From positions 1-37,269 of the forward strand of contig JAXDRV010000101.1 in assembly GCA_034090805.1 (NCBI GenBank): DNA of 37,269 bases, read 5' to 3'. Of the stretch, positions 6,772-14,209 are shown in pieces. This stretch comes from Ornithomonoglobus_A sp034090805. GTDB taxonomy: Bacteria > Bacillota > Clostridia > UBA1381. The notes beneath the pieces are model-generated. The model saw only the letters and a list, made by a program, of their open reading frames with translations. It was not told the DNA's origin and did no database searches. Position 1 is the stretch's first letter, and every line of letters begins with the position of its first letter. Position numbers and translations under genes: made by a program.

Positions 6772-7884
6772 TTATTTATTTCTTATTTTATTAACAGCCT
6801 CCGCAAGTGCTCTTGCTTCCTCGGCGGTGTTGTATATCCCGAACGAGGCTCTTACCGCTCCCGTTTTGTCCGTTCCGAGAGCTTTATGCGCAAGCGGCGC
6901 ACAGTGATACCCTGCTCTCAGCGCAAATCCGCTGAGTCTCTCCGCAGTTTCCTCACTGCCGCAGCCGTTTATATTAAACGCAACAGTGCCTATCCCCTCT
7001 TCCGAACCGTAAACCGTCACGTTATCCATATTCATAAGCTCCGATCTCAAAAGACCCGCCAGATACCTTTCATGCTTTAAAATTTCATCTGTTCCCGTTT
7101 TCATAACAAATCGTATTCCCTCGCCGAGCGCAGCTATCGCCGGAGCGTTGATCGTCCCCGAATGGAGCATATCCGGCATTGTCCTCGGCTGCGCAAGCTC
7201 CTCCGATTCACTTCCCGTACCGCCCGTAATTACAGGCTCAAGCTCCTGAGGCGACTTGACGTAAAGCCCTCCTGTTCCGAGAGGTCCCATAAGTCCCTTA
7301 TGCCCCGAAAACGCAATAAAATCAGCGTCAAGCTCCGCATTGTCTATCCCGACAATTCCCGCCGTCTGCGCCGTATCAATCATCAGCTTAACCTTATGCA
7401 GGTGCGCAATCCCCGCAATTGTTCTTATATCCTGAATTGTTCCGCACACGTTTGACGCATGGGATATTATTATCATTTTCGTATCTTCCCTTATTGCACG
7501 TTCCACATCATACGGCGAAACAAATCCATTTTTATCAGCCTTGACCGCCGTATAATTGCCGAGCCTGTGCAAGGGGCGCAGTACGCTGTTATGATCCATC
7601 ACCGTGGTTACTGCGTGACCTCCGTCCGACAGCGTGCCTAAAATGGCCGTATTCAGCGCATACGTCGCATTTTGCATAAATGCTATATTGCATGACTCCG
7701 ATATATTAAAAAGCCTTGCAGCGTCATTCTGCGTGCTTATAATCGCATCGACTGCCGTCATACTCTCCTTGCTTACTCCTCGCCCGGCATTTGCGCTGTG
7801 TCGGCGTGTAAATTTATCGAGCGTATCGTAAACCTCAGGCGGCTTTCTCAGCGAGGTTGCGGCATTGTCAAGATATATCAACAT
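6772..7884 (-). CDS. Class-V aminotransferase-fold enzyme, cysteine desulfurase-like
   Basis: PLP-dependent enzyme of 370 residues. It resembles the SufS/Csd-like subgroup typified by Enterococcus EF2568, expected to release sulfur or selenium from cysteine or selenocysteine. YLDNAATS opens the fold; FSGHKGLMGPLGTGGLYV carries the PLP-binding lysine (about residue 196); the likely nucleophilic cysteine is in GYHCAPLAHK near the C terminus. The ATG at 7884 has GGGGAG seven bases upstream; a GTG six bases earlier is less likely. It overlaps the DUF3343 gene by 17 bases. No selD, selA, yqeB or molybdenum-hydroxylase gene is in the window, so the acceptor is unknown. Confidence 0.85.
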   Translation of the reverse strand: MLIYLDNAATSLRKPPEVYDTLDKFTRRHSANAGRGVSKESMTAVDAIISTQNDAARLFNISESCNIAFMQNATYALNTAILGTLSDGGHAVTTVMDHNSVLRPLHRLGNYTAVKADKNGFVSPYDVERAIREDTKMIIISHASNVCGTIQDIRTIAGIAHLHKVKLMIDTAQTAGIVGIDNAELDADFIAFSGHKGLMGPLGTGGLYVKSPQELEPVITGGTGSESEELAQPRTMPDMLHSGTINAPAIAALGEGIRFVMKTGTDEILKHERYLAGLLRSELMNMDNVTVYGSEEGIGTVAFNINGCGSEETAERLSGFALRAGYHCAPLAHKALGTDKTGAVRASFGIYNTAEEARALAEAVNKIRNK

Positions 7885-8122
7885 AAACACGCTCCCCGTT
7901 TTCGTATTTTTCTTGGTAGATACCCTTTATTTTAATCCCTTGACTTTGGGAAATATCCTTCAACAGAGGTAAAATTCGTTCGTCACACCTGACCGAATAC
8001 GAGCAGCCGCCGTTTTTTATCCCGGACGGCGTATGCACAACATACGCCGGATACCCTGCGGCGCTCTCCAACGCCTTCGCAAGGCGCTCAGCAGACGTGA
8101 CCGAGCCGGTCAGCAAATACAT
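7868..8122 (-). CDS. DUF3343 protein, putative sulfur/selenium carrier
   Basis: Small protein of 84 residues matching the DUF3343 pattern: hydrophobic MYLLTGSVTSAERLAKAL, the central SGIKNGGCSYSVRCDE with a conserved cysteine in a G-G-C-S-Y context, and a C-terminal beta strand (IKGIYQEK). The family has been proposed to carry sulfur or selenium and is often next to cysteine desulfurase-like genes. AAAGGAG precedes the ATG. Its 3' end overlaps the desulfurase-like gene, so the two are translated together, and transfer of persulfide from the enzyme to Cys in GGCSY is the natural inference. Confidence 0.83.
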   Translation of the reverse strand: MYLLTGSVTSAERLAKALESAAGYPAYVVHTPSGIKNGGCSYSVRCDERILPLLKDISQSQGIKIKGIYQEKYENGERVYVDIS

Positions 8123-8157
8123 AACTTATCACTCCTTTTCTTCTGTATTATAATATG

Positions 8158-8200
8158 AAAAAAAGAACCGCTGTGTTACTGTTACATAACACAGCAGTTC
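8158..8200 (-). terminator. Terminator of the nucleotidyltransferase/prs unit
   Basis: A 14-bp stem with one mismatch (8165-8178 with 8187-8200), followed on the minus strand by seven T residues (8158-8164). Confidence 0.92.
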
Positions 8201-8208
8201 CCATAAAA

Positions 8209-8955
8209 TTAAAATAATGTTCCGTTTTCGTACCGTATGCAAGCGTCCTCATAGCTTTCAACGGTACCGATGTCTATTCTCGTTGCATCGAACACGTGTG
8301 CATAAACGTCACACTGTCCTATTAGCCACGGTATAAAATGTCCCGGTGCGTCCGGGTTGTTGCCCTCCTTGAGATAACGCTCAATAAGCGGCAGCGTTTC
8401 ACGTCTGTATATGTAAAACGGCGGAACTCCCAAATCCGTTTTCGGTTGTTCCGGCTTTTCCTCAAAGCTCAGCACACGTCCGTCACCGTCAAGCTCAACA
8501 ACTCCCATCGAGTGCAGATCCTGCTTATTCTCGATTGTATGTGCGCATATCATATCAGCTTTCCTCAGCTTATACTTATCGGTGAAATCCGTAAGCGGGA
8601 ATCCGAAAATATTGTCGGACGCCATAACGAGTATATCATCGTCAACCTTTTCCAAATCAATAACATATTTCAAATCGCCTATCGCTCCGAGGCGGTTATC
8701 GTTTGACGTGGTATGGTCGTCTATGACCTTGACGCCCTTTCTGCCATTATATCCGTCCGCCCATTTGCAGAAATGAGCATAGAATTTTGCATTCGTTACA
8801 ATATAAATATTTTCAACCTCGTCAACCTCGTCTATTTTATCGACAACCATATCGAGTATGGTTTTATCTCCGAGCCTAAGCAGAGCCTTCGGCATATTTT
8901 CCGTAAGCGGATACAAGCGGGTAGCATATCCCGCCGCCAGCAATATACACTGCAT
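8209..8955 (-). CDS. Sugar-phosphate nucleotidyltransferase
   Basis: Cytoplasmic enzyme of 248 residues of the NTP_transferase family (RmlA/GlmU-like fold), forming a nucleotide sugar from NTP and a sugar phosphate. The signature LAAGYATRLYPLTENMPKALL holds the nucleotide-binding loop (G-x-x-T-R) and the catalytic PK. Further family features are VMASDN (metal-binding Asp), FEEKPEQPK and the C-terminal IDIGTVESYEDA. The start at 8955 has AAAGGAG upstream. It follows prs by 75 bases on the same strand and ends at a strong terminator. The sugar cannot be told from sequence; no polysaccharide genes are nearby. Confidence 0.87.
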   Translation of the reverse strand: MQCILLAAGYATRLYPLTENMPKALLRLGDKTILDMVVDKIDEVDEVENIYIVTNAKFYAHFCKWADGYNGRKGVKVIDDHTTSNDNRLGAIGDLKYVIDLEKVDDDILVMASDNIFGFPLTDFTDKYKLRKADMICAHTIENKQDLHSMGVVELDGDGRVLSFEEKPEQPKTDLGVPPFYIYRRETLPLIERYLKEGNNPDAPGHFIPWLIGQCDVYAHVFDATRIDIGTVESYEDACIRYENGTLF

Positions 8956-9030
8956 ATTTAACTCCTTTCCGGCGTTGCATGGGTGTCCACGCAACAAACA
9001 ACTCAGCCTATGGGGTTACTTATGTCTTTC

Positions 9031-10170
9031 TTAATTGTCCTTGTTTTCCAGCTTTGACACTATCGCCTCGATCTTTGTTACGGGGTCAAGCAGCTTTGAA
9101 ATCGTTTCATCATGGTTTAACGTGTCGATAAGCAGTGAAATATACTTCGACATATCAACCGAATAATGCCACTCTCTGTCCTTAAGACCGGGATTCTGAT
9201 AAATAAGATTCGTAGTGAATATTTTATCGATAACGCCGTCCTCATACGCAGCGTCAACCACCTCAAGACCGTTTACGAACAGTCCGAAGGACGAGAATAC
9301 AAATATTCTCTTTGCACCCTGCTTTTTGAGTGCGGTAGCAACGTCAATTATCGATTCTCCCGACGAAATCATATCGTCAACGATAATAACATCCTTGCCG
9401 TTTACCTCACGTCCGAGGTACTCATGCGCAACGATCGGATTCTTGCCGTTTACAATTCTCGAATAATCACGGCGCTTATAGAACATTCCGAGGTCAAGCT
9501 TAAGTACCGAGCTGTAATACATACATCTGCCCATTCCGCCCTCGTCCGGCGAGATTACAACCGTATCAAACTTGTTGAAAGAAATATCGGGAACCGCTTT
9601 TATTATTGCCTTAATCATCTGATAGGTAGGCTGAACGTTATCAAAGCCCGAAAGCGGTATTGCGTTTGAAATTCTTGGGTCATGCGCATCAAATGTGATG
9701 ATATTTGCAACACCCATATTGACAAGCTCGTGAAGCATCATCGCAGCGTCAAGCGACTCTCTGCCGTTTCTTCTGTGCTGTCTGCCCTCGTAAAGCATCG
9801 GCATAACAACAGTGACACGCCTTGCCTTTCCGCCCATAGCGGCAATAATACGCTTCAAATCCTGGTAATGGTCGTCGGGACTCATATGATTTTCCACGCC
9901 GTACATCTTATACGTAACTCCGTAATTAAACACGTCGCATATGATATACACGTCATGCCCTCTTACGGTATTATCAACCACGCACTTACCCTCGCCCGTG
10001 CCGAACCTCGGGCACTGAACGTGCGTTACATAGGTGTCAGCCTCCTCAAACGGACGCATCCTTTTAAGATAGTCGTCGATTTTTGCTGTGAACTCCTCGC
10101 AGCCCTTCATGCTGATAATCGTAAGCTTTCCTACGATAGGTGTGTCCTCACTGAAAACGTTTTTTGTCAT
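9031..10170 (-). CDS. prs: Ribose-phosphate pyrophosphokinase (divergent, long form)
   Basis: Makes PRPP from ribose-5-phosphate and ATP for nucleotide, His and Trp synthesis. The PRPP-binding loop is clear as DVIIVDDMISSGES (about 262-275), and two stacked phosphoribosyltransferase-like domains are evident. It is about 379 residues against the usual 310-320. The flexible-loop region reads YEGRQHRRNGRES instead of the usual RQDRK-type motif, and the metal-binding region reads FDAHDPRISNAI instead of D-L-H-A-x-Q-I-Q. The FYKRRDYSRI segment probably supplies the catalytic Lys-Arg pair. AAGGAG precedes the ATG and a sigma-A promoter lies at 10272-10300. Family assignment is sound; kinetic class is uncertain. 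Confidence 0.9.
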   Translation of the reverse strand: MTKNVFSEDTPIVGKLTIISMKGCEEFTAKIDDYLKRMRPFEEADTYVTHVQCPRFGTGEGKCVVDNTVRGHDVYIICDVFNYGVTYKMYGVENHMSPDDHYQDLKRIIAAMGGKARRVTVVMPMLYEGRQHRRNGRESLDAAMMLHELVNMGVANIITFDAHDPRISNAIPLSGFDNVQPTYQMIKAIIKAVPDISFNKFDTVVISPDEGGMGRCMYYSSVLKLDLGMFYKRRDYSRIVNGKNPIVAHEYLGREVNGKDVIIVDDMISSGESIIDVATALKKQGAKRIFVFSSFGLFVNGLEVVDAAYEDGVIDKIFTTNLIYQNPGLKDREWHYSVDMSKYISLLIDTLNHDETISKLLDPVTKIEAIVSKLENKDN

Positions 10171-10271
10171 TGTTATTTGCTCCTTCTTTGGATAGGCTTT
10201 CCTGCTGACGGCAGGAATGTATTTTTCTTTCCGTTATTGCACGTTTACCCAAACATTACAATTCCATTACA

Positions 10272-10300
10272 AATATATCATAAATACTGCTATTTTTCAA
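10272..10300 (-). promoter_or_regulatory. Sigma-A promoter of prs
   Basis: On the minus strand TTGAAA (10295-10300), a 17-bp spacer and TATATT (10272-10277). The leader of about 95 nt holds a small CCTGC/GCAGG hairpin near 10200-10214. Confidence 0.75.
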
Positions 10301-10352
10301 GTGACATATTCCCTTTATTTTGTAGAATTTTAATGTCGTTTTTTGTGGAATA

Positions 10353-11162
10353 TTATACATTCTTCTTCAAACCGGCCATTCTTACTCCCAAAACGGGGTG
10401 AATATAGCTCGGAGCAAGCTCGCACATCGGCAAAACAACAAAATCCCTGTTCTCCATATCAGGGTGAGGCAGTGTAAGAATGGGATCATCGCTGACAATA
10501 TCGTCATAGAAAATTATGTCAAGATCAAGCGTCCTCGGCCCCCAGTGAACCGTCCGCTCTCTGCCTGCCTCATTCTCCAATTCATGCAGAAAATCAAGCA
10601 GCGCATACGGCGAATATATCGTTTCCATCTCCAAAACGCCGTTGATGAAATCCCCCTGTTCAACTCCGCCGTAGGGCTTTGTTTCGATAAATTCCGAAAC
10701 ACGCTTTATTTGGCATTTTGGATTTTCATCTATTTTTGCAAGTGCATTTTTAATATATTCCTCACGGTTTCCCATATTTGAACCGAAAGCGATAAACGCT
10801 CTGTGACGGCGGCGCTCAATCTCCACCGCAACGCTGTCAAAATGAAGATGAATTGGCGGGTTAGGCTTTTTTATCTCAAGCCTTACACCCCGTACACTCG
10901 GAAAGGTAAGCAGAATATGCTCAGCAGTACCCTCCGCAGCCGCCTCAATCAGCTTTTTTGTGTTTTTTTCGTTATATTCCTTAATACAGCTGCACACAAG
11001 CGCATAATTTACGCTATCCTCCAGATTGTCGCTCCTGCCCGCCGCCTCAGTCGACAGCTCAAGCTCCGCCGATATGATAAACTTCTGTCCGAGAGCAGTT
11101 TCCTCCGGCATTACGCCGTGACGTGCAAAAATTTCAAGGTTTGTTATCTTTATTTTATCCAT
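10353..11162 (-). CDS. folBK: Bifunctional dihydroneopterin aldolase / HPPK (FolB-FolK fusion)
   Basis: Folate-pathway fusion of 269 residues. Residues 1-118 are FolB (ITNLEIFARHGVMPEET, with the catalytic Glu of RHGVxPEE, and LEIKKPNPP), which cleaves dihydroneopterin. Residues 120-269 are FolK (AFIAFGSNMGNREEYIKNAL, RERTVHWGPRTLDLDIIFYDD, LPHPDMENRDFVVLP), which pyrophosphorylates the pterin. The fusion is common in Firmicutes. The ATG overlaps the folP stop by eight bases and uses GGAG within folP. folE and folC are not in the window. Confidence 0.95.
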   Translation of the reverse strand: MDKIKITNLEIFARHGVMPEETALGQKFIISAELELSTEAAGRSDNLEDSVNYALVCSCIKEYNEKNTKKLIEAAAEGTAEHILLTFPSVRGVRLEIKKPNPPIHLHFDSVAVEIERRRHRAFIAFGSNMGNREEYIKNALAKIDENPKCQIKRVSEFIETKPYGGVEQGDFINGVLEMETIYSPYALLDFLHELENEAGRERTVHWGPRTLDLDIIFYDDIVSDDPILTLPHPDMENRDFVVLPMCELAPSYIHPVLGVRMAGLKKNV

Positions 11163-11973
11163 TTATTTCTCCGTTATTTAAAATCGCCTCAGTCATTTTG
11201 ATTGCTCTTACATTTTCCTTAACGTCATGCACACGCACAAACATATACCCGCTCTGCACCGCCATGACCGTCGTCACAAGCGTTCCCTCAACACGCTGCG
11301 TCACGTCCAGACCGAGAGCATTACCTATCATCGATTTCCTTGACGTTCCGAGAAGCAGCGGATAGCCAAGGTCAAATGCCTTGAGATTTCTCATTACCTC
11401 AAGATTTTGCTCATACGTTTTGCCGAAGCCGACTCCGGGGTCAAGTATGATTTTGTCGGCGGAAACTCCCGCCGAAAGAGCAATCTCGGCACACTCCTTA
11501 AGCTCCGCCGCAGCGTCCGTTATAAAGCTTTTGTACTCGGCTGCATTTTTGTTGTGCATCAGGCAGCAGCAAACTCCCGTGCGGCTTACAAGCTCTGCCA
11601 TTTTCGCATCATACTTAAAGCCCCACACATCGTTTACCAAATCCGCTCCCGCCTCAATCGCCGCCTCGGCAACGGCGCTTTTGTAGGTGTCTATGGATAC
11701 CGGAATGTCGAATCGTGCCTTGACGGCTCTTATAACCTCCGCAGTACGTTCGATTTCCTCCCCGTCCGTTATTTGAATATGCCCCGGACGGGTGGATTCG
11801 CCGCCTACATCTATTATTGCCGCACCCTCGTTTATCATACGCTCCGCATGCTTGAGAGCCTTGTCGAGTGTGTTATGCTCACCTCCGTCCGAAAACGAAT
11901 CCGGCGTTACGTTCAGTATGCCCATAACGTGCGTGCGTGATCGGTCAAATTTTTTGTTCCCTATTTCCATCAT
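11155..11973 (-). CDS. folP: Dihydropteroate synthase
   Basis: Condenses p-aminobenzoate with the pterin pyrophosphate; target of sulfonamides. The TIM-barrel protein of 272 residues shows both signatures: VMGILNVTPDSFSDGG (about 16-31) and GAAIIDVGGESTRPG (about 50-64), then SIDTYKSAVAEAAIEAGADLVNDVWG, DPGVGFGKT and GTSRKSMIG. AAAGGAGAAAG precedes tandem ATGs at 11973 and 11970; either could be used. It forms an overlapping two-gene unit with folBK. Confidence 0.96.
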   Translation of the reverse strand: MMEIGNKKFDRSRTHVMGILNVTPDSFSDGGEHNTLDKALKHAERMINEGAAIIDVGGESTRPGHIQITDGEEIERTAEVIRAVKARFDIPVSIDTYKSAVAEAAIEAGADLVNDVWGFKYDAKMAELVSRTGVCCCLMHNKNAAEYKSFITDAAAELKECAEIALSAGVSADKIILDPGVGFGKTYEQNLEVMRNLKAFDLGYPLLLGTSRKSMIGNALGLDVTQRVEGTLVTTVMAVQSGYMFVRVHDVKENVRAIKMTEAILNNGEING

Positions 11974-11985
11974 CTTTCTCCTTTA

Positions 11986-12017
11986 ATGAAAGAAGGACCG
12001 CCGCATTGCGGCAGCCC
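11986..12017 (-). terminator. Hairpin after the small acidic protein gene
   Basis: A 10-bp stem (11995-12004 with 12008-12017, including G-U pairs) in GC-rich sequence. The downstream minus-strand tail is TTCTTTC, a poor T run, so some read-through into folP is likely. Confidence 0.55.
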
Positions 12018-12025
12018 TTTGCTTA

Positions 12026-12208
12026 TTAATCAAATGTTTTTACGTCAATACTGTACGTTGCGTCCGAACCGCCTACGTCCTTGCCGGCTGCGTCCGACGC
12101 ATTGTCTACGGCTTCGCCTAAACCGAAAGCATTAACTCCACTTTCCGTCAAAATATCGTCCTCATCATCAAACATGGAGATGAGCATTTTAGGTTCAATA
12201 TATTTCAT
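12026..12208 (-). CDS. Small acidic protein of unknown function
   Basis: A 60-residue protein starting MKYIEPKMLISMFDDEDDIL and rich in Asp, Gly and Ala, with no signal peptide, cysteine or membrane segment. GGGAGGT seven bases before the ATG and its position 18 bases after the preceding gene show it is real and cotranscribed with it. I do not recognise the family. The pattern M-K-Y-x-x-P-x-M followed by a short hydrophobic-acidic stretch and then Gly/Asp/Ser-rich sequence resembles other short unannotated clostridial peptides, but that is an impression only. It could be a partner of the secreted protein upstream. Confidence 0.72.
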   Translation of the reverse strand: MKYIEPKMLISMFDDEDDILTESGVNAFGLGEAVDNASDAAGKDVGGSDATYSIDVKTFD

Positions 12209-12226
12209 GTCGCTTACCTCCCTTGC

Positions 12227-13186
12227 TTACATAGATGCAGCTGTATCGACTGTATCCAATTCCGTATCTATAACCTCTGACGATACAGTCGGCTCTGTCG
12301 GTATATCCTCGACTGTGCCTGCGTTATCCTCAACTGTTACGGTTTCATCTGTTGTCGGCTCGGAGGAAACAACCTCCGTCACCGTATTATCCGAAACGGC
12401 TGCCTCCTCATACTCGAAAGCGGTCGTTATGTAGTTTGCCGCTGCATCGCCGCTGATTTCCGGCTCGCTTGCTGCCCAGTTATTTATGATAATACCTATA
12501 ACAACACTGCCGTTTACTTCCATTTCAGGCAGCTTAAACTCACTGCCCTCAGCAGTCTTTGTTGCAGCTACGGTAAAGCTCTTTGTTGTACTGTCTGCCA
12601 TAGGCAGAGTAAAGCTCCATGCAATCTTTGAAACAGGCTTGCTTCCAAGCTTGATTTCCTGCTTTACAGATGCCGCCTCGCCGTAGGTTTCGGCTGTGGC
12701 ATTACCGTCTACAGTCACATTCGATGTTGCCATCGTGTCAAATTCATATGTATGGCTCTTTATAACGGTTGAAACAACCTCCGCTTCCTCCTTGACATCA
12801 GCGCTCTCATCATTCAATCCGATTACATCGGGTGCGGGGATATACATCAACTCATCGGCCGCCTTGAAAAACGCAGATTCGGGATTTGCGTCTGTGTATT
12901 CACGCAGGTGATACACAACACTGCTCAAAATTCCCTGCGCCTCATACATAGCCGCCATTGCTTCCAGATCCTCATCGGTTGTTGACGGATCATTAATCAT
13001 ACTGTAAATCAGCTCTGCCTCACCGGTTGTATCAACAACAGGTACTTCTTCCGTTACCGAAACTACCGCAGCATCCGCCTTCGCAGCGTCCTCCGGCTCG
13101 TCAGCCATAGCTGTTCCTGTCAAAACCGACACCGAAAAAGCAAGTACACATACGCAGCCGAGCAGCTTCTTCAAATTCTTTTTCAT
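12227..13186 (-). CDS. Exported protein of unknown function
   Basis: Protein of 319 residues with a Sec signal peptide (MKKNLKK, hydrophobic core LLGCVCVLAFSVSVLTGTAMA, likely cut after AMADE near 29). The mature part has an acidic Ala/Val/Glu-rich start, a helical stretch (about 55-115) and a beta-rich middle (about 140-235). The last 75 residues or so are low-complexity, made of Thr, Val, Glu, Asp and Ser. No catalytic motif, cell-wall anchor or lipobox is visible. AAGGAGGC precedes the ATG, and a sigma-A promoter lies about 90 bases upstream. It heads a two-gene unit with the small acidic protein. Function unknown. Confidence 0.8.
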   Translation of the reverse strand: MKKNLKKLLGCVCVLAFSVSVLTGTAMADEPEDAAKADAAVVSVTEEVPVVDTTGEAELIYSMINDPSTTDEDLEAMAAMYEAQGILSSVVYHLREYTDANPESAFFKAADELMYIPAPDVIGLNDESADVKEEAEVVSTVIKSHTYEFDTMATSNVTVDGNATAETYGEAASVKQEIKLGSKPVSKIAWSFTLPMADSTTKSFTVAATKTAEGSEFKLPEMEVNGSVVIGIIINNWAASEPEISGDAAANYITTAFEYEEAAVSDNTVTEVVSSEPTTDETVTVEDNAGTVEDIPTEPTVSSEVIDTELDTVDTAASM

Positions 13187-13276
13187 TAAAAAGCCTCCTT
13201 ATCCTATATATTCACGGGTCATACCCCGGTCTAATCAAAATCTATGTAAAAAACCGCTATAGTAAATACTACTATT

Positions 13277-13305
13277 ATTATACAACACTTTTTTTGATTT
13301 GTCTA
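13277..13305 (-). promoter_or_regulatory. Sigma-A promoter of the exported-protein unit
   Basis: Minus-strand TAGACA (13300-13305), a 17-bp spacer and TATAAT (13277-13282). It is back to back with the plus-strand promoter at 13333-13362. Confidence 0.78.
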
Positions 13306-13332
13306 TAGTTTTTTTAATTTTTGTTTATTTTT

Positions 13333-13362
13333 TTGTCAATTTTATCTTCTGCATCATATAAT
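13333..13362 (+). promoter_or_regulatory. Probable sigma-A promoter for the three small genes
   Basis: TTGTCA (13333-13338), an 18-bp spacer and TATAAT (13357-13362). Transcription would begin near 13369, inside or just before the left direct repeat of R2, so the whole R2 element would be the 5' leader of the genes starting at 13667. A palindrome TAGTATAGATACTA lies at 13362-13375. Confidence 0.6.
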
Positions 13363-13384
13363 AGTATAGATACTATGTAAAAAC

Positions 13385-13631
13385 TATGCAATTGTAAAAT
13401 ATCTGCTTGGGATTTGAGAGTATTTTTGAATTTATTCGTACTCAAACATCCCTTGCGGTAACTCGTCCGAACAAACTCAAAAACACTCTCAAATCCTACA
13501 GCTTTTATAGTTTTTGTGATGTTTATGATTGAGTTTCGGCGAGTTACCGAACGAAGTGAGGGGTATCTGAGCCGAAGCTCAAGCAAAAATATCTCAAATT
13601 CCGCAGAAATCTCACATTTTACAATCACCCA
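13385..13631. mobile_element. Palindromic element R2 (two-hairpin form)
   Basis: A 247-bp full-length copy in the A-then-B order. Terminal sequences GCAATTGTAAAAT (13388-13400) and ATTTTACAATCAC mirror each other. The 13-bp direct repeat ACTATGTAAAAAC stands at 13372-13384 and 13632-13644. Hairpin A occupies about 13409-13496 and hairpin B about 13513-13602. The A loop is shorter than in R3 and R4, lacking about ten bases in the middle. The right repeat ends 22 nt before the start of the 76-residue gene. A long ORF across it on the minus strand is made of repeat sequence and has no ribosome binding site. Confidence 0.88.
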
Positions 13632-13666
13632 ACTATGTAAAAACCGAAAGGAGTCAGTGATTATAA

Positions 13667-13897
13667 ATGCAAAATATAAATAGCCTTCTCCAAAATTTCA
13701 GCCAAAATCAGCTGAAGGAAATCAATGATTTTTTGAACAGTGCCAAGGGCAGGCAGTTCAGCCAAAGCCTTAGCTCCGCCGAAAAGGACGCACTGCTTAA
13801 AAAGCTTTCCGGCATAGATCCTTCCTATGCTCAAAAAAAGCTGAAAAACCTAAGCAGCCGTGATTTGGCAAAAATTATAAACAGTCTTAAGGGGTGA
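13667..13897 (+). CDS. Small hypothetical protein, first of a three-gene set
   Basis: A 76-residue, mostly helical, charged protein without membrane segments. It has Gln/Asn/Ser-rich helices at the start and KKLKNLSSRDLAKIINSLKG at the end. GAAAGGAG before the ATG supports the start. The next gene begins four bases after its stop. I do not recognise the domain. Together with the following two genes it resembles small gene sets I associate with spore-forming Clostridia, so a role in sporulation is a guess from context only. Confidence 0.75.
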   Translation: MQNINSLLQNFSQNQLKEINDFLNSAKGRQFSQSLSSAEKDALLKKLSGIDPSYAQKKLKNLSSRDLAKIINSLKG

Positions 13898-13901
13898 TAA
13901 T

Positions 13902-14192
13902 ATGGCAGACGCAATGGATACATTAAAAAATCTTCTCGGCGATGATGCCGAGGACAAAATCAAAAACGTGATAGGCTCACTCTCCGACGGCAGTTCGAGC
14001 GGTGCGGGCGGCGATGAATACGTTTCACAGCTAAAGGGACTTATCGGTCAGCTTGCATCAAGCCGCTCAGACCCACGCTCGGACCTTCTCCTGTCACTCA
14101 AGCCTTATATGCGCTCAAGCCGCCAAGGCTCAATCGACAATGCAGTAAAGCTGCTCAATCTTTCAAGGCTTTTGCCGATGTTTAAAAAATAA
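13902..14192 (+). CDS. Small hypothetical protein, second of a three-gene set
   Basis: A 96-residue protein with an acidic helix (MDTLKNLLGDDAEDKIKNVIGSL), a Ser/Gly linker (about 30-38) and a C-terminal part with LLLSLKPYMRSSRQGSIDNAVKLLNLSRLLPMF. The K-P-Y/F-M-x-x-x-R-Q-x-x-I-D-x-A-x-K-L-L pattern is one I associate with short clostridial proteins of unknown role. GGGGTGAT around the previous stop serves as ribosome binding site. The arrangement suggests a small complex with the flanking gene products. Confidence 0.78.
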   Translation: MADAMDTLKNLLGDDAEDKIKNVIGSLSDGSSSGAGGDEYVSQLKGLIGQLASSRSDPRSDLLLSLKPYMRSSRQGSIDNAVKLLNLSRLLPMFKK

Positions 14193-14209
14193 TTCGGGAG
14201 GAATTTGCC

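Noticed and set aside
12026..12208. RiPP or bacteriocin precursor
   Set aside because: No double-glycine leader, no Cys/Ser/Thr-rich core and no modification or processing enzyme nearby; kept as an unknown small protein.
13314..13628. A 104-codon minus-strand frame across R2
   Set aside because: It runs through the palindromes and promoter region, lacks a ribosome binding site, and the matching frames are broken in R3 and R4.
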